Below, piece after piece: positions 47,601-56,922 of a DNA stretch of 64,000 nt; positions within the stretch are counted from its first letter, which is position 1, and the number at the start of each line of letters is the position of its first letter. This DNA comes from Eunapius fragilis (taxonomy: Eukaryota > Porifera > Demospongiae > Spongillida > Spongillidae), in contig OY811972.1 in the NCBI GenBank assembly GCA_963681505.1, positions 2,268,163-2,332,162 on the forward strand. The letters run 5' to 3'. Position numbers and translations under genes: made by a program. Below the pieces are notes generated by a model, which did no database searches, was not told the origin of the DNA, and saw only the letters and a program-made list of their open reading frames with translations.

Positions 47601-50034
47601 GTAAACGAACGCCGTATTTACAGATATGAACAGTTAGCTATAAATTGCATGTATGCTTCTCATTTATTCATATATGCATGACAGCAATTGACGTGAAAAA
47701 AATGCTGTACAAGTATTAAAACCATTCTCTATGAGAACGTTGATGGTATATAGGATTGGAAGGCAATAGCGCATTGTGTAAAAAGGGAGGTAACCAGGGA
47801 CTAATAAGAATAGTCCTATATATCGCCCATTTATAGGACATTATATATTAGACCATTGTTTCCTTTCTTTTTACACCACTATTGCATGCCTTCCAATTCT
47901 ATATACCACCAACGTTTTCATAGAGAATGTTATAATTACTTACTCATCTGTTTTTAATTTCTTCATGAGATAAAAGACAGTAACTAGACTATTTTACCAT
48001 TTAATCTTGTCTTGTTGCATGCAGTAACATGAATTGACCACATTGCAGAGGATCGATGTGTTATAAGTATATATAATTTTTACTTACTTGCACCTGTTGC
48101 CTCGTATCCCAGCTGTCTACACACTACAGCGGCATCGTTACTGTCCCATCCAGATCTGCACACCGTACCCCACTCTCCTCCGATGCAAACCTGTACTATT
48201 CCGTAGTAGGTAGTTCCACCAACAAGCTGGACTGATCCCTGATAGCAACCAGTGAAGGCGACTGCGAGTATAGGTGAGGGAATGGCTTGAATGGTTTGTA
48301 TGCACGCAATGTGTCAATGTACGCGTTCTTATCAGCTGTGCCTTCTAGTACTGCATTGCCATGCATACACAGTATTGCTGGCATAGCAGTTGGTATATAT
48401 AGCAGCTGCAAGTGGGCATAACAGGCAGATGAAATGAAAAAAACGCCACTGAAATACGGTGGGTGGTTATAATATGCAGCTTTGCCTCAAGTAAGAAGTA
48501 AAAAAAGGAAACTAGCTACCGTTACGCGGGTCGCGTTTTTAAAAATGATATTCACGACCCGGGTCAATTCCTATATAGGAACTACTATCGTTGTTCCTGA
48601 TAAACATCTTCAGAACATCAAAATAGCATATGATTTGTACAGGGAACTACATGGAGTGGGGACTAACTTAGTAGACCATAGTGTCCAGTTTTGAAGTTAG
48701 TTTGTTTGTCGTTTGTTTTTTTAATTTAAACTACTCAATGCAAGATGTGGTAGTTGAATTTCCCCCGCTTTTCAATGTTTGGAATTAAACAATAATGATC
48801 GGAAAGATCGTGGTAACCTGGGCGTTGATGAACTCTTCGTTTGGTTATAAAAACAACTGTTTTCGGCTTGTTCATCTTCACAGATTCTTACTAGGTCTGT
48901 CTGCCAATGTTATGCACTTATGTGTGCTCTTAAAGCCGATAGCAGGGTAACACAAGTGATACAAGGTTAATAAACGTTAGGCTCACTGCAAACTACACTT
49001 CAAAACATTCGTATAAGGGTCAAAATCTCTTACTGAATGTGCGCCCACGTCTCATTTAGCGAAGTTCTATGACGTGAGATGTTTCCTGGCGTTACTCAAT
49101 ATCCATGAAGATCGTTGATAACATGTTTACCTTAGATGGATTTATATTGGTTTACTATCATGGTTTATTATCATGATTTACTCTGCACGTCGAAAATGAG
49201 CTAGGGTCGGCGACCGCTGCTTATCAATTTATATAATCAGATCATCACTAAATTCACTAGGCAATACACACCTAGCGCGGCGGGTAAAAATAAATATATT
49301 TAATATGTTCCGTCCACTGGGGTGTTATTCTGATATTTACTGTTTAGTCCGTGTGGTATTGTAGTACTTAGAAGAGTTCTTAGAGGAGACCCTGGCTTCC
49401 TAAACAGCTACACCTAGGTCAATCGCACTGGATCTAAGAGCTCGTCCCTGTGATGACCGTGCACCCCACATTATGGAGAGAAATATCCGTCGTATTACAC
49501 CCACGTATCTCGTATAATTAAGTACTGAAACTTGCTTCTACGTGGGCGTAGTTTAAGCGACAGCTATACCAATCACATCGCTTGGACTGAGAGTGCCCCA
49601 AAAAAGTTGACATTATCCCTGTAGGCGCAATCGCTTAAAGACTGACATGCATGCATGCTTTTCCTATCACTATGACCACCACCTCGGAGGCATATGGAAC
49701 ATCATCTGGGGGTGGCAAAGCCTTCGGTTTAATTATCTCCTGCCTATAGCGGAGTATGTTAGTAACCCAAGTCCCATATGAAAGTGGCTACATATATTAT
49801 TTGCACCATTAACTTTCATGTTCTAATCAGCACGCGATCGTACGCATGCCCAATATAATGAATCTGAGACCCAGCGCCGCTTTTAGCACGCCCGCGTGTT
49901 GTTTCAGTTTTCATGCGTCTCAGTCGTACTGCATTACACGTACTTGTATAAGGAGAATGTTTTAACACACACGACGTACCTAGTTTGTCAACAGCAGTGA
50001 TTGCTATGAGCAATACTGAGAAGATCCAATGCAT
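35488..50034 (-). CDS. SRCR/Ig transmembrane receptor with ITSM-type tail (21 exons)
   Basis: Exons on the minus strand: 50034-49980, 48261-48088, 46725-46561, 46507-46343, 46293-46117, 46051-45884, 45826-45647, 44554-44384, 41425-41255, 41089-40928, 40867-40694, 40631-40464, 40366-39989, 39930-39766, 39701-39414, 39357-39013, 38955-38518, 38453-38175, 38124-38069, 37204-36813, 35677-35488. They join in frame to 1,486 residues. Layout: signal peptide 1-20; SRCR x7 to about 824; Ig-like 825-920 and 921-1035; Tyr-rich module 1036-1181; Ig 1182-1274; juxtamembrane domain 1275-1400; membrane helix about 1401-1422; tail to 1486. All introns are phase 1 except the last two (phase 0, then phase 2). 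SRCR and Ig modules bind ligands, microbes or partner cells in animals, so a surface recognition receptor is likely; ligand unknown. No stop or frame break was found, so the gene looks intact. The exon chain is my reading, without transcript support. Confidence 0.88.
36591..36770. mobile_element. Mariner/pogo-like MITE with TA duplication, in the last receptor intron
   Basis: Left end CAGTAGGACTTCGTTAATAGC and right end complementary to CAGTCTTCCCCCATTAGTAGC, flanked by TA at 36589-36590 and 36771-36772. About 180 bp, no coding capacity. Confidence 0.7.
36813..38124 (-). CDS. Receptor exons 19-20: juxtamembrane domain and transmembrane helix
   Basis: Exon 19 (38124-38069, 56 nt) encodes [17 protein letters not shown] and changes the phase from 1 to 0. 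Exon 20 (37204-36813) continues [19 protein letters not shown], has two further cysteines, then the membrane segment [20 protein letters not shown] and ends in phase 2. The juxtamembrane part may be SEA-like, but I cannot confirm it. The helix contains a GxxxG-like pattern. Confidence 0.85.
38175..39701 (-). CDS. Receptor exons 15-18: Ig-like domains and a Tyr-rich module
   Basis: Exon 15 (39701-39414) is an Ig domain with [16 protein letters not shown] and [10 protein letters not shown]. Exon 16 (39357-39013) is Ig-like, with LTWYHEG and DSDAGTYE-type strands ([13 protein letters not shown]), but lacks the usual disulphide cysteines. Exon 17 (38955-38518) is an unassigned extracellular module rich in Tyr (residues about 1140-1155 are mostly Tyr). 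Exon 18 (38453-38175) is an Ig domain with [16 protein letters not shown] and GLYVCSVEN. All four exons are phase 1-1, so each could be skipped or shuffled without breaking the frame. Confidence 0.88.
39766..44554 (-). CDS. Receptor exons 8-14: SRCR domains 4-7
   Basis: Domain 4: [12 protein letters not shown]...VVCRQLDYS (44554-44384) and [16 protein letters not shown]...SGVKC (41425-41255). Domain 5: [20 protein letters not shown] (41089-40928), with ACTEMFG in place of the usual VVCRQLG, plus [13 protein letters not shown] (40867-40694). Domain 6 first half: [11 protein letters not shown]...VVCRQLGYP (40631-40464). Exon 13 (40366-39989, 378 nt) fuses the second half of domain 6 with the first half of domain 7 ([12 protein letters not shown]). 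Domain 7 ends in exon 14 ([14 protein letters not shown]). A 2.96-kb intron inside domain 4 carries palindromic-unit copy 5. Confidence 0.9.
42239..43030 (+). repeat. Palindromic-unit repeat, copy 5 (palindrome 42239-42528)
   Basis: The two arms of the palindrome are identical as far as I could compare, apart from one base near the loop. It uses ATATAGGTTTTG where copies 1, 2 and 4 have ATATAGGATTTG, and its inner sequence (AATAGTATACTTGTG) is unlike the other copies. The body has TCCCGAGTTATGCGT and the end hairpin is GGAAGTCTC...GAGACTTCC (43004-43025) then GATAA. It lies in a receptor intron. Confidence 0.9.
44012..44068. repeat. (CA)n microsatellite
   Basis: Imperfect CA repeat inside a receptor intron. 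Confidence 0.95.
44690..45486. repeat. Palindromic-unit repeat, copy 7, degraded, with a basic peptide-coding remnant
   Basis: Left end has TTTTAAACGCAACCCGC and the body has AGTATAACTTGGGGGAACGG, matching the conserved body. Only the right half of the palindrome is present (45395-45486, CCTATATCCCACCAAC ... TTTACTTG). Unlike other copies it reads as protein at about 45180-45370: [16 protein letters not shown], then [20 protein letters not shown] and ASKKQKY, a Lys/Arg-rich repeat pattern. It lies in a receptor intron. Confidence 0.6.
45647..48261 (-). CDS. Receptor exons 2-7: SRCR domains 1-3
   Basis: Each SRCR domain is split over two exons. First halves: GSVQLVGG...[12 protein letters not shown] (48261-48088), GQVRLTGG...[11 protein letters not shown] (46507-46343), GQAVRLVNG...[11 protein letters not shown] (46051-45884). 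Second halves: [16 protein letters not shown]...DDAGVWC (46725-46561), [14 protein letters not shown]...RAGVSC (46293-46117), [16 protein letters not shown]...SSVGLRC (45826-45647). All introns are phase 1. Exon 7 appears to end at a GC donor (AAG, then GCAAGT). The acceptor of exon 3 follows a poly-C and CA run. The 1.36-kb intron between the halves of domain 1 contains a LINE fragment and a palindromic repeat. Confidence 0.9.
46945..47492 (+). pseudogene. LINE fragment: restriction-like endonuclease end
   Basis: Reads [20 protein letters not shown], then [33 protein letters not shown] and, past one in-frame stop at 47362-47364, [19 protein letters not shown]. These fit the C-terminal PD-(D/E)XK-like region of a retroelement family seen in sponges and cnidarians (Asp of PADI, Asp of AAFD and Glu of VVEV as likely active-site residues). 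It lies antisense in the intron between the two exons of the first SRCR domain. Confidence 0.7.
47717..47945. repeat. Palindromic-unit repeat, copy 6: palindrome part (diverged)
   Basis: Arms CATTCTCTATGAGAACGTTG and its complement near 47935, with ATATAGGATTGGAAGGCA facing TTCCAATTCTATATACC. Shorter and more diverged than the others. Confidence 0.75.
48520..48605. repeat. Terminal part of a palindromic-unit repeat (probably copy 6)
   Basis: GGGTCGCGTTTTTAAAAATG, then CCCGGGTCAATTCCTATATA, then a small hairpin GGAAC...GTTCC (48578-48597) and TGATAA, as at the ends of copies 1, 2 and 5. Receptor exon 2 (48088-48261) lies between this end and the palindrome at 47717-47945. Confidence 0.7.
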
Positions 50035-50120
50035 ATCTTGCCCCTAAACCAATGCAACTGCTCCTGTGTACAGAACTGGCACTAATATGCTGACAGACAG
50101 GAAATGCAATCCCGTAGGGG
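49600..50120. repeat. Dispersed/duplicated segment around receptor exon 1
   Basis: Direct counterpart of 8330-8412 plus 10268-10650 (shared blocks listed there). Contains receptor exon 1 and the start of intron 1. Confidence 0.7.
49980..50034 (-). CDS. Receptor exon 1: start codon and signal peptide
   Basis: ATG at 50034 begins [18 protein letters not shown], a short hydrophobic signal peptide. The donor at 49979 is GTACGT and the exon ends in phase 1, which fits exon 2 ([13 protein letters not shown]). I chose this start because it is the only ATG in frame upstream of the hydrophobic core. The exon lies in a segment that is partly duplicated at 10268-10650. Confidence 0.75.
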
Positions 50121-50137
50121 CGCGTTACCACAAGATC

Positions 50138-50170
50138 AAATGATAAAAGCATTCTCTACGTGCTAGAGAA
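50138..50170. repeat. Short fragment of a palindromic-unit end
   Basis: AAAAGCATTCTCTACG followed by AGAGAAAGTTGGTGG matches the outer arm of the palindromes, with a few extra bases. It lies at the junction between the direct and the inverted duplicated segments. Confidence 0.5.
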
Positions 50171-50214
50171 AGTTGGTGGATCATGCATAAAGGAATACTG
50201 GAAGACTAAGTCAG

Positions 50215-50620
50215 TAGTGTTTATGCCGAACACTAACACTAGGCGGCTGAACCTTCACCTGGTACGAGCTAGTGTCATTGCCATCCTTTCCAGTAGCATC
50301 TGTCCATGACATTGTGATGTACTGTAGGTTTAGTTAACATTTGGTATACATTGTGCATGTATAGTCGATCTAGTTGTGTAATAAGGCGCCAACTGAAATG
50401 GCAAAATGAAGTAGACCTATATGAGCAGGCATTCAATAAGGTGATAGCTTAATTAAATGTACCATCGTATGACCACAAAACACTAGCTCAGTTGATGTGG
50501 TAGTAAATTAAATCAGGTCTATATATCCCTAGGAAGCCCCGAAACCTACAACTGCACTGGACTAACCCTAGGGAGCTCTGAAACCTTCAACTACACCGGC
50601 ATTGTCCACTCACAGTATTG
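50215..50620. repeat. Inverted copy of 11035-11420
   Basis: See the entry at 11035; the two are inverted relative to each other while the neighbouring segments are in direct orientation. Confidence 0.65.
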
Positions 50621-50884
50621 GATTCCCACCCTATATTAGACCTTATGCATGCACACGCTTAAATGAATAAATTAAGTGTGCGAGTCATGTGACATACAAT
50701 CGGGCGGTTTCTAAATTAAAGGTAAACATGTGCGATGAAATGTGCGATGAAGAATCCGAGGCTTACAAACAGCTAGAAGTTATAGGGAAGCAGCAGTACA
50801 CAGAGGCATTCCTTATCGTATTACGATGCATGTGCTCAGAAACGTCTCAGTCTTCTGATTAACTTATGGCCATTATGCATATTG

Positions 50885-51500
50885 TAATAATGACAATGGC
50901 AGCACCCCAAAAGTACTGTGTACCTGGAAACTTCGTGGAAAACATGTCTGAAATGCACTCGTGCCCTGCGTTCAACCGCCTTTCAAGATGGCTGCCATTA
51001 AGCCTGGACGGTCCCCAGTCCACTGTGTGAATTTAATGCGCCATTTTGGGCCTATTTTCATGGTAGTAACGCTGCTGTTGTACAAAATCCTCCTGGGACA
51101 CTCCTAACGCATTGTAGATCGTATTCCCCTGCATGTTTCCCAACTAGGCTCAAAGTGTACAGTGGACTGTATCCACAGTTCTGATTTTTGGGTATACTAA
51201 AGGCCACTATGATAATGACATTGGCCTTCTCAAAAGTACTCTGGACCTGGGAATTCTGATGGGAAACATGTCTGCAATGCACTTCGTACCCTGCGTTCAA
51301 TCGCCTTTGAAGATGGCTACCATTAAGCCTGGACGGTCCCCAGTCCACTGAGTGAATAATGTACCCTTTTGGGCGTGTTGTCATGGTAGCAACACTGCAG
51401 TTACCACAAAGTGCTCCATGAACATTCGTAAGGCATTCTAGAGCATTTTCTTGCGCATGTAACACAACTAGGCCCGGCTTCAACCATTGTAAAGGAACGG
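50885..51500. repeat. Tandem duplication, two copies of about 325 bp
   Basis: Copy 1 starts about 50889 and copy 2 about 51211; shared blocks include GGAAAACATGTCTG-type, CCTGCGTTCAA, AGATGGCT, TTAAGCCTGGACGGTCC and CCCAGTCCACTG. A 172-codon minus-strand frame (51576-51058) crosses both copies and starts with a hydrophobic stretch (STLVFASIFVCCEACVC). I do not recognise it and rate its coding status as doubtful. Confidence 0.75.
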
Positions 51501-52829
51501 CTGTCTGTTTGCACACGCAGGCCTCACAGCAAACGAAGATCGAAGCGAAAACAAGGGTGCTATGGGGTATGAGCATATGGTAGGAGTCTCAAGTGCCACC
51601 TCGTCCGGAAAAAAAGTTGCTCCAAAATAAACTATATAGAGTAGAGCGATCAATTTTCAGTTAAGGCACTATTCTTTGTAGATTTTGCTAGGCTGAGTAT
51701 ACGTTTCTATATGACAGCGCGATGTTGAGATTCATAATGTTGAACTACCTGGCAGGTGGTGGTAGAGTGAAAGAAGGCACAATCACACGTGAAGGTTCGA
51801 ACCTTTCTTGTAAATGTTTCTATTGTTTTTGTTTTTCATATCGAGAAATTGGCGGTCAAAAGGATTACGCGGTATTCGGTCATTGCGTAATTCGGTGTCC
51901 ATAGAAAATGTATTGACGCATTCATAAAACTGCAGCTTACTGCAGAACAAAACAAAATATTGACTAGGTGCTCTCGGATTTGTAATGTGGGGACTATTTG
52001 GCATATTTTGAGTAGTTTTTTGCACCTTAGGTACTTATATCCGCACTTCTACATTAATTATGCAAGGTTTCCAATGTCCATTCATTTTATCTCATTTCGT
52101 TATTCAGTCATCAATAGTTTCCCAACCAAATGATAATTTCCTTAGGTGCTAACGGATTATATGAGAGCAGTCAGTGTACTTATTTATCATCATTTTTTCA
52201 GAGCTTAGGGCCTTCATATCGCACTTCCGTTGAATGGTTAGTGAGATACACCCGCATACAAGACGATCATCACGTGCCCCTTATCATCAGTCGGCCGTGC
52301 CCAGACCTAGCTGTTTTTTGATGTTGCAGTTAAATGACCAATAATTATAGCTATGTACAGACTTAGCATCATGACCACATGTAGGAGTGGCTAGGTGGCA
52401 CTAATTGGGAAAGACGGAGGTTGCGATTACACAAAGGAGTTTGCCACTCAGAGAATCGACATGGGCATACAACCAGACTTATTACGGAAGGATCTTGTAA
52501 GTCTCAGAGTACTAGTTAAGTTAGTCTCGTACCCAGACCCTCAATCCCACAGCTGCGGGTGGATTACATCACCGCTACGTGGAAGAGGGTCTGGCGAATA
52601 GATCGAACTTTTTGGTTCTGACTTGTTTTGAATGTTTATGCAGTTATTGTGTCGTCATAAGTGTCGTCATCGTGTAATTAAGTGCGGAATGAAAGTCTGT
52701 TCGGTGTCTTTGTCGGACTGCTCGCAAAGACGACAATTGGGAAGGCATACGCAGGACTCTAGTCTTTGTACCGCGCAGCTTAGGGTCAAGACGGAGCGCA
52801 CACAGAACAGCTCTCTCCTACTGCTCTTC

Positions 52830-53685
52830 AGACCCTTTCCCGGGTTGTTGCCCGCCGAGCTTCCGAGATCGATTCTCTAATAAACGCCCACCATGTCCAG
52901 AGGGCCGCGGACCTGTCCCGCAGCCTCATAGCCCTGTACAAAGAGGGCAAGAGGTACTACCACACCTACCACAGGCTGCCCCTCAAAGTTGCTGTGACGG
53001 CAGGCTTCGTGGGTTGGCTGGCGTGTGTGCTTGTGGCCATCCCCAGCAAAAAGTTCTTGGACAAGATTCCTGCCCAAGATCTTGACCAACTTGCCCAAGA
53101 TCTAGCCCAACTTGCCACGATTATGCCGGCCAAGTTTTGGCCAAGATCTTACTCAAGATATGGCAAGATCTCAGCCTCCTGGCAAGATCTTAGCCTCCTG
53201 CCAAGATCTTGCTCTTCTTGGCAAGAATCTTTCCCAAGAACTTTTTGCTGGGTCTTGGAGAAGTTGCCCCGTTCTTGTAGGAGGGTGGGAGCTAACAGTG
53301 GAGGGGTGGGGCACTGTAGCCCTAAGATGGTGGTAGTTCAGGTAGCCACAGTGATGGCCATTGTTATGGTTCTTTGGTACCAATCCTCCCCCATCCAGTA
53401 TTACTGGTACTACGCGCTGCCTCTCGTCTGTTGTTCCTATGTGTGGGTGCGGAGGTCCGCGTTCCGTGCCGCCTGGCAAGGGATGGGAACCAATCGCGTG
53501 CTGCTTTTGAAGGGGACAGTGCACCTGGTGGGTGTGGACATAGATTGAATACCGTAAGGTATTCAATCTATGGTGTGGAGGTGGGTTTGGAGGCCCTTGT
53601 CATGAGCTTCTTCTATCGGGAGGTGCTCTCTGCTGTCCTTGTGGTTGTCTCCATCTTGCAGTCAGTCTTTGAGATACACGAATAA
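52830..53685 (+). pseudogene. Captured fragment of PIGN (GPI ethanolamine phosphate transferase 1), C-terminal membrane part
   Basis: The reading ARRASEIDSLINAHH, then LIALYKEGKRYYHTYHRLPL and VTAGFVGWLACVLVAI parallels vertebrate PIGN (ARSYI..., LALKGLSYYHTYDRFFLG, VIGFVGWISYASLLII). Later YQSSPIQYYWYYALPL and, in another frame, GLEALVMSFFYREVLSAVL parallel ACPWTYYVYGLLPLP and GIEVLVLSFFYRYMLTAGL. PIGN adds ethanolamine phosphate to the first mannose of GPI anchors in the endoplasmic reticulum; the catalytic N-terminal domain is absent here. The homologous parts are interrupted by a CAAGATCTTG-type repeat stretch (53060-53270). Similarity is from memory, not a search. Confidence 0.7.
53060..53270. 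repeat. Degenerate short tandem repeat (CAAGATCTTG type) inside the PIGN piece
   Basis: Repeated CAAGATCTT, GGCAAGATCT and CAAGAACTTTTTG-like words, many of them near-palindromic. It has no counterpart in PIGN and looks like an expanded insert. Confidence 0.7.
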
Positions 53686-54271
53686 TAATGGCGTCTAGCG
53701 ATTCCCCCGAGTTAGTCCCCGATATTCTAATCGCTGCTTGGCTCATTATTGCTATGGAATGCAATTACAATGTTGCGACCGTGACGTCAGACCGTGCTGC
53801 AATCTGATTGGTCCTCCGAAATCGAGGAAAGTCAGAACCAAAAAGTTCGATCTATTCGCCAGACCCTCTTCCACGTAGCGGTGATGTAATCCACCCGCAG
53901 CTGTGGGATTGAGGGTCTGGGTACGAGACTACTAGTTAAGTAGCATGAATGCAAAACGTATATTGGATGGTAGTGACTGTTCGTAATACGCTAAAGGGTG
54001 ATATACCGGAGCGGTAGTACATGTAAGAGCATACACGTAGAGGTAACGTCTGGTATAAACGGCGGGAGCATCAAATATACAAGAGCTGCCATATTTCTAT
54101 ACGACTGACGGTACGCACTTAATTGACCTTTCCCATTGAAAATGAATGCATCATAAAAGATTCAATATACTTCTAACTTTGCAAAAGCTAGTCCGACTTT
54201 AAGTTTAGGTGCATTAGATTTGTGCCAAATGCAGCATTTGAAAACTACCATGTTTTCTCGTACAATGTCCC

Positions 54272-54500
54272 ATGTGTGAACATACATGTACATGTATATG
54301 TACATGTATGTATAGATGTATATATGTATGTGTGTGCGTTTATGACTATGTATGTGTGTGTGTGACAGTGGTTATGGCTATGTGTGTACATGTGTGTTTA
54401 TGTGCACGTATGTGTGCATGTGTTTTATTTGTATGTGTGTACGTATATGTATATGTGTGTATATGTACATGTATGTGTATATATGAATTAGTGTTATCTA
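54272..54500. repeat. TGTA/GTAC-rich simple sequence
   Basis: Low-complexity TACATGTA and GTGTATG words; frames across it are not genes. Confidence 0.9.
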
Positions 54501-54618
54501 TGGCAACACCTCACCATATTAACAAGTCTCCCGTGATCCTCCACTTTACTATACCAACTGCCTCATTCCAGGCCAGGTATGTGTAAAAGTCCGTACTTCC
54601 CTTCAGTACCTTATCGCT

Positions 54619-54754
<136 letters not shown>

Positions 54755-54799
54755 ACCCCTTATACCTACTTCACGAGCCTGAAATTAATTGTAGTGTAA

Positions 54800-56510
54800 T
54801 TGGGGGAAGGAGGCTAGGGACACATTTTCCTGTCTAGCCACCCAGCTTTGCCATATTGGGTCTCCAAAATCAAAATGCAGCTTTGTGTATGAAACATACA
54901 GTAGGTTTAACCTCACCTTGACTAGGTCTCTTGTAAGAGCAATTATGGCCCGGACTCTCGTAGCTTAAAATATTTTTACTGTAGGTGTATAATCCATGTT
55001 CATGTATCTTAACTGTAGTAAGCCATATTACAGTACCTTAATTATGATTATGAAAGTACAAATTTATTTGTAAACATATCTTGTGAAACACACTGCTGTT
55101 TTTCCTCTCTTCTCCTCCACCTCTTTCTCCTTCCCTCCTCCCATCCTCCTCCTCCCTCCCCCTCCTCTCCTCCTCCCCCTTCTACTTATACCCATCCTCA
55201 CACTTTTCCCTCTCCTGCCCCGAAGATGTGTGGTCTGTGAGCTCATCACTGTTGCCATGGCAGCTCTACAGGGGATGAGCCTGTCCTCTGCAGTGCGGAG
55301 TTTATTAATTACCATCATTTGGAGGTATGTCTCCATTGGCGCTACATGTATGTGTCCATTGGTTCTACACATATCATGGGTGTACACAGGGGGGGGGGGG
55401 GGGTCATTGGGTTCGAACAACCCCCCGTCCTATCCCCAAAGCGAGATCGCCTTCATCATTGAGTCTAATCAGTTTTATTAAGAACAAAATATATTGTATG
55501 ATGCGTGTATGTTATTGTAAGTTCACCTATTAACCAAATTCAACCCCCCCCCCCCCCCCCTCTTCCTGAAGGCTGCGTATCCTACATGTATTGGTCTTCA
55601 CTCATTGGTCCTCACTCATAGTGTTTTAAACTCTCCTCTAATCCCTGACCCTGTGGAGTCATTATAGTTACAGGAAGTAGGAAGAGGTGTGGTTTTAGTT
55701 AAGGGAGATGAAATGTCCACCCCCTCCCCCCATTAGGAGCACACACATCTCCTACACTTTACCTGTATCCCTACACTGAGCATATGTTGGCACATTGTCA
55801 CTGCAGTAAGAATGGTGGAGCCACCTATGTGCTCCTAGATAATAACAATGTGGAGAACATTGCTCAAGAGAGGGTCAGGCTTTTGTTTGTGCTGTACCGT
55901 TCCCCTCTTCCCCATCAGTCCCTCCTCCCCATCACTGTGAATTGATGGGGAGGAGGCAGCAGTGATGAGAAGACATCCAGTCAGATTTTCTGGTAAGCTC
56001 TCTGAGCTCCTCCCCCCCCCCCCCCCCCCTCTTCCCATCAGATTGGTCAGAAAAACTCCTGATGATTGAGTGGAGGTATACCCAGGTGGTCTGCCAGCAG
56101 CTCTGGTTCCAGGCTCAGTGGGCTACCTACATGACTGCCTGGTATGGATCAGGGACTGAACCCATCATACCGAACAATGTGATGTAGCTCATGGACTGTG
56201 CCAGTCACCCTTCCAACCTCCACCAGGAGAACTACTACTCAAATGTAAAGCGTTGTGTTTTCATCATATAATGCTTGCTAGCAGACTGTAAAGTTGTTCA
56301 GTGGTGTTTTGTATGGTGCTGACATAAGTTTGTATGTTTGTGTACCAAATGTATCAAATGTGGACAGTTGAAGAAGGGCTGGTAGTTGTATTAGCTGCTG
56401 TCTGAAACTCACAGGTCTTTGTGGTTTCATAAGTACTACCTCTTTAATTAGGAGTGGTGACATGTGGAAGAATTGTTATTGGTTGTGGGTTTTATGTAAA
56501 CTTTTCAATT
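54800..56510. other. Non-coding stretch with polypyrimidine and C runs
   Basis: CT-rich tract at about 55103-55195, G run at 55390-55402, C runs near 55544-55560 and 56013-56029. A short plus-strand open stretch after 55220 (VAMAALQGMSLSSAVRSLLI) has no assignment. Confidence 0.5.
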
Positions 56511-56514
56511 AAGA

Positions 56515-56775
56515 GGTCAGATAATTCGTTGTTTTTCTTGCTCGTAGCTCTGCATTGGCAGACTTATATGTAAGGCACTCACTCTGCAATGGCTGCAAAG
56601 TACATGTAGGTTCTGCATTGTGACATACCTCACTGAGGTCAGATCTCGCACCTCATTGTGTCGAATTGAAGGAAAGCCTCCTGATGGGCAATTCATGGCA
56701 TGCTCCACAGTATAGATGGAGCCACATATGCAATGTGATGGTAATAACGGAGGTTGCCAGCCATAGTGTAAGCAG
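56515..56775 (-). pseudogene. LINE fragment of the 31.7-33.3 kb family, internally deleted
   Basis: The minus strand reads LPSHCICGSIYTVEHAMNC (Cys/His knuckle), PSGGFPSIRHNEVRDLTS, then SLPMQSYEQEKQRI, matching SVDHAMTC, GGFPTIHHEIRDLT and DLPAMYHRHESEKKRQ of the larger copy. The endonuclease core between them is missing. Confidence 0.7.
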
Positions 56776-56806
56776 ATAGCATCTCTAAAAGCACTCTAGG
56801 TTCTCA

Positions 56807-56922
56807 GGGCCATACCCAGAGGGGGATCCGTAACCAAGGAAACCAATAAAATTGCTAGTAAAATCTGATTTTACTAGCAATTTTATTGGTTTCCTTGGTT
56901 ACAAACCCCCTCTGGGTACGGC
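56807..56922. repeat. Near-perfect palindrome (foldback MITE)
   Basis: Arms of about 57 bp: GGCCATACCCAGAGGGGG ... CTAGTAAAATC and the complement. No loop to speak of. The GGCC-TACCCAGAGGGGG end recalls other MITE ends. Confidence 0.85.

Larger units (their letters stand above)
52521..53930. mobile_element. DNA transposon with about 100-bp terminal inverted repeats, carrying a PIGN gene piece
   Basis: AGTCTCGTACCCAGACCCTC opens an inverted repeat at 52523-52622 that recurs, essentially unchanged, as the complement at 53830-53930. ACTAGTTAAG is present exactly at 52511-52520 and 53931-53940, consistent with a 10-bp target duplication; the left copy is followed by two extra T. Long inverted ends with 9-10 bp duplications suggest a Mutator-like element; P-like is an alternative. 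No transposase is present; the cargo is a fragment of a host gene. Confidence 0.85.

Noticed and set aside
55083-55481. Pro/Leu-rich frame of 132 codons
   Set aside because: Its first half is a polypyrimidine tract and its second half crosses a G run; no domain.
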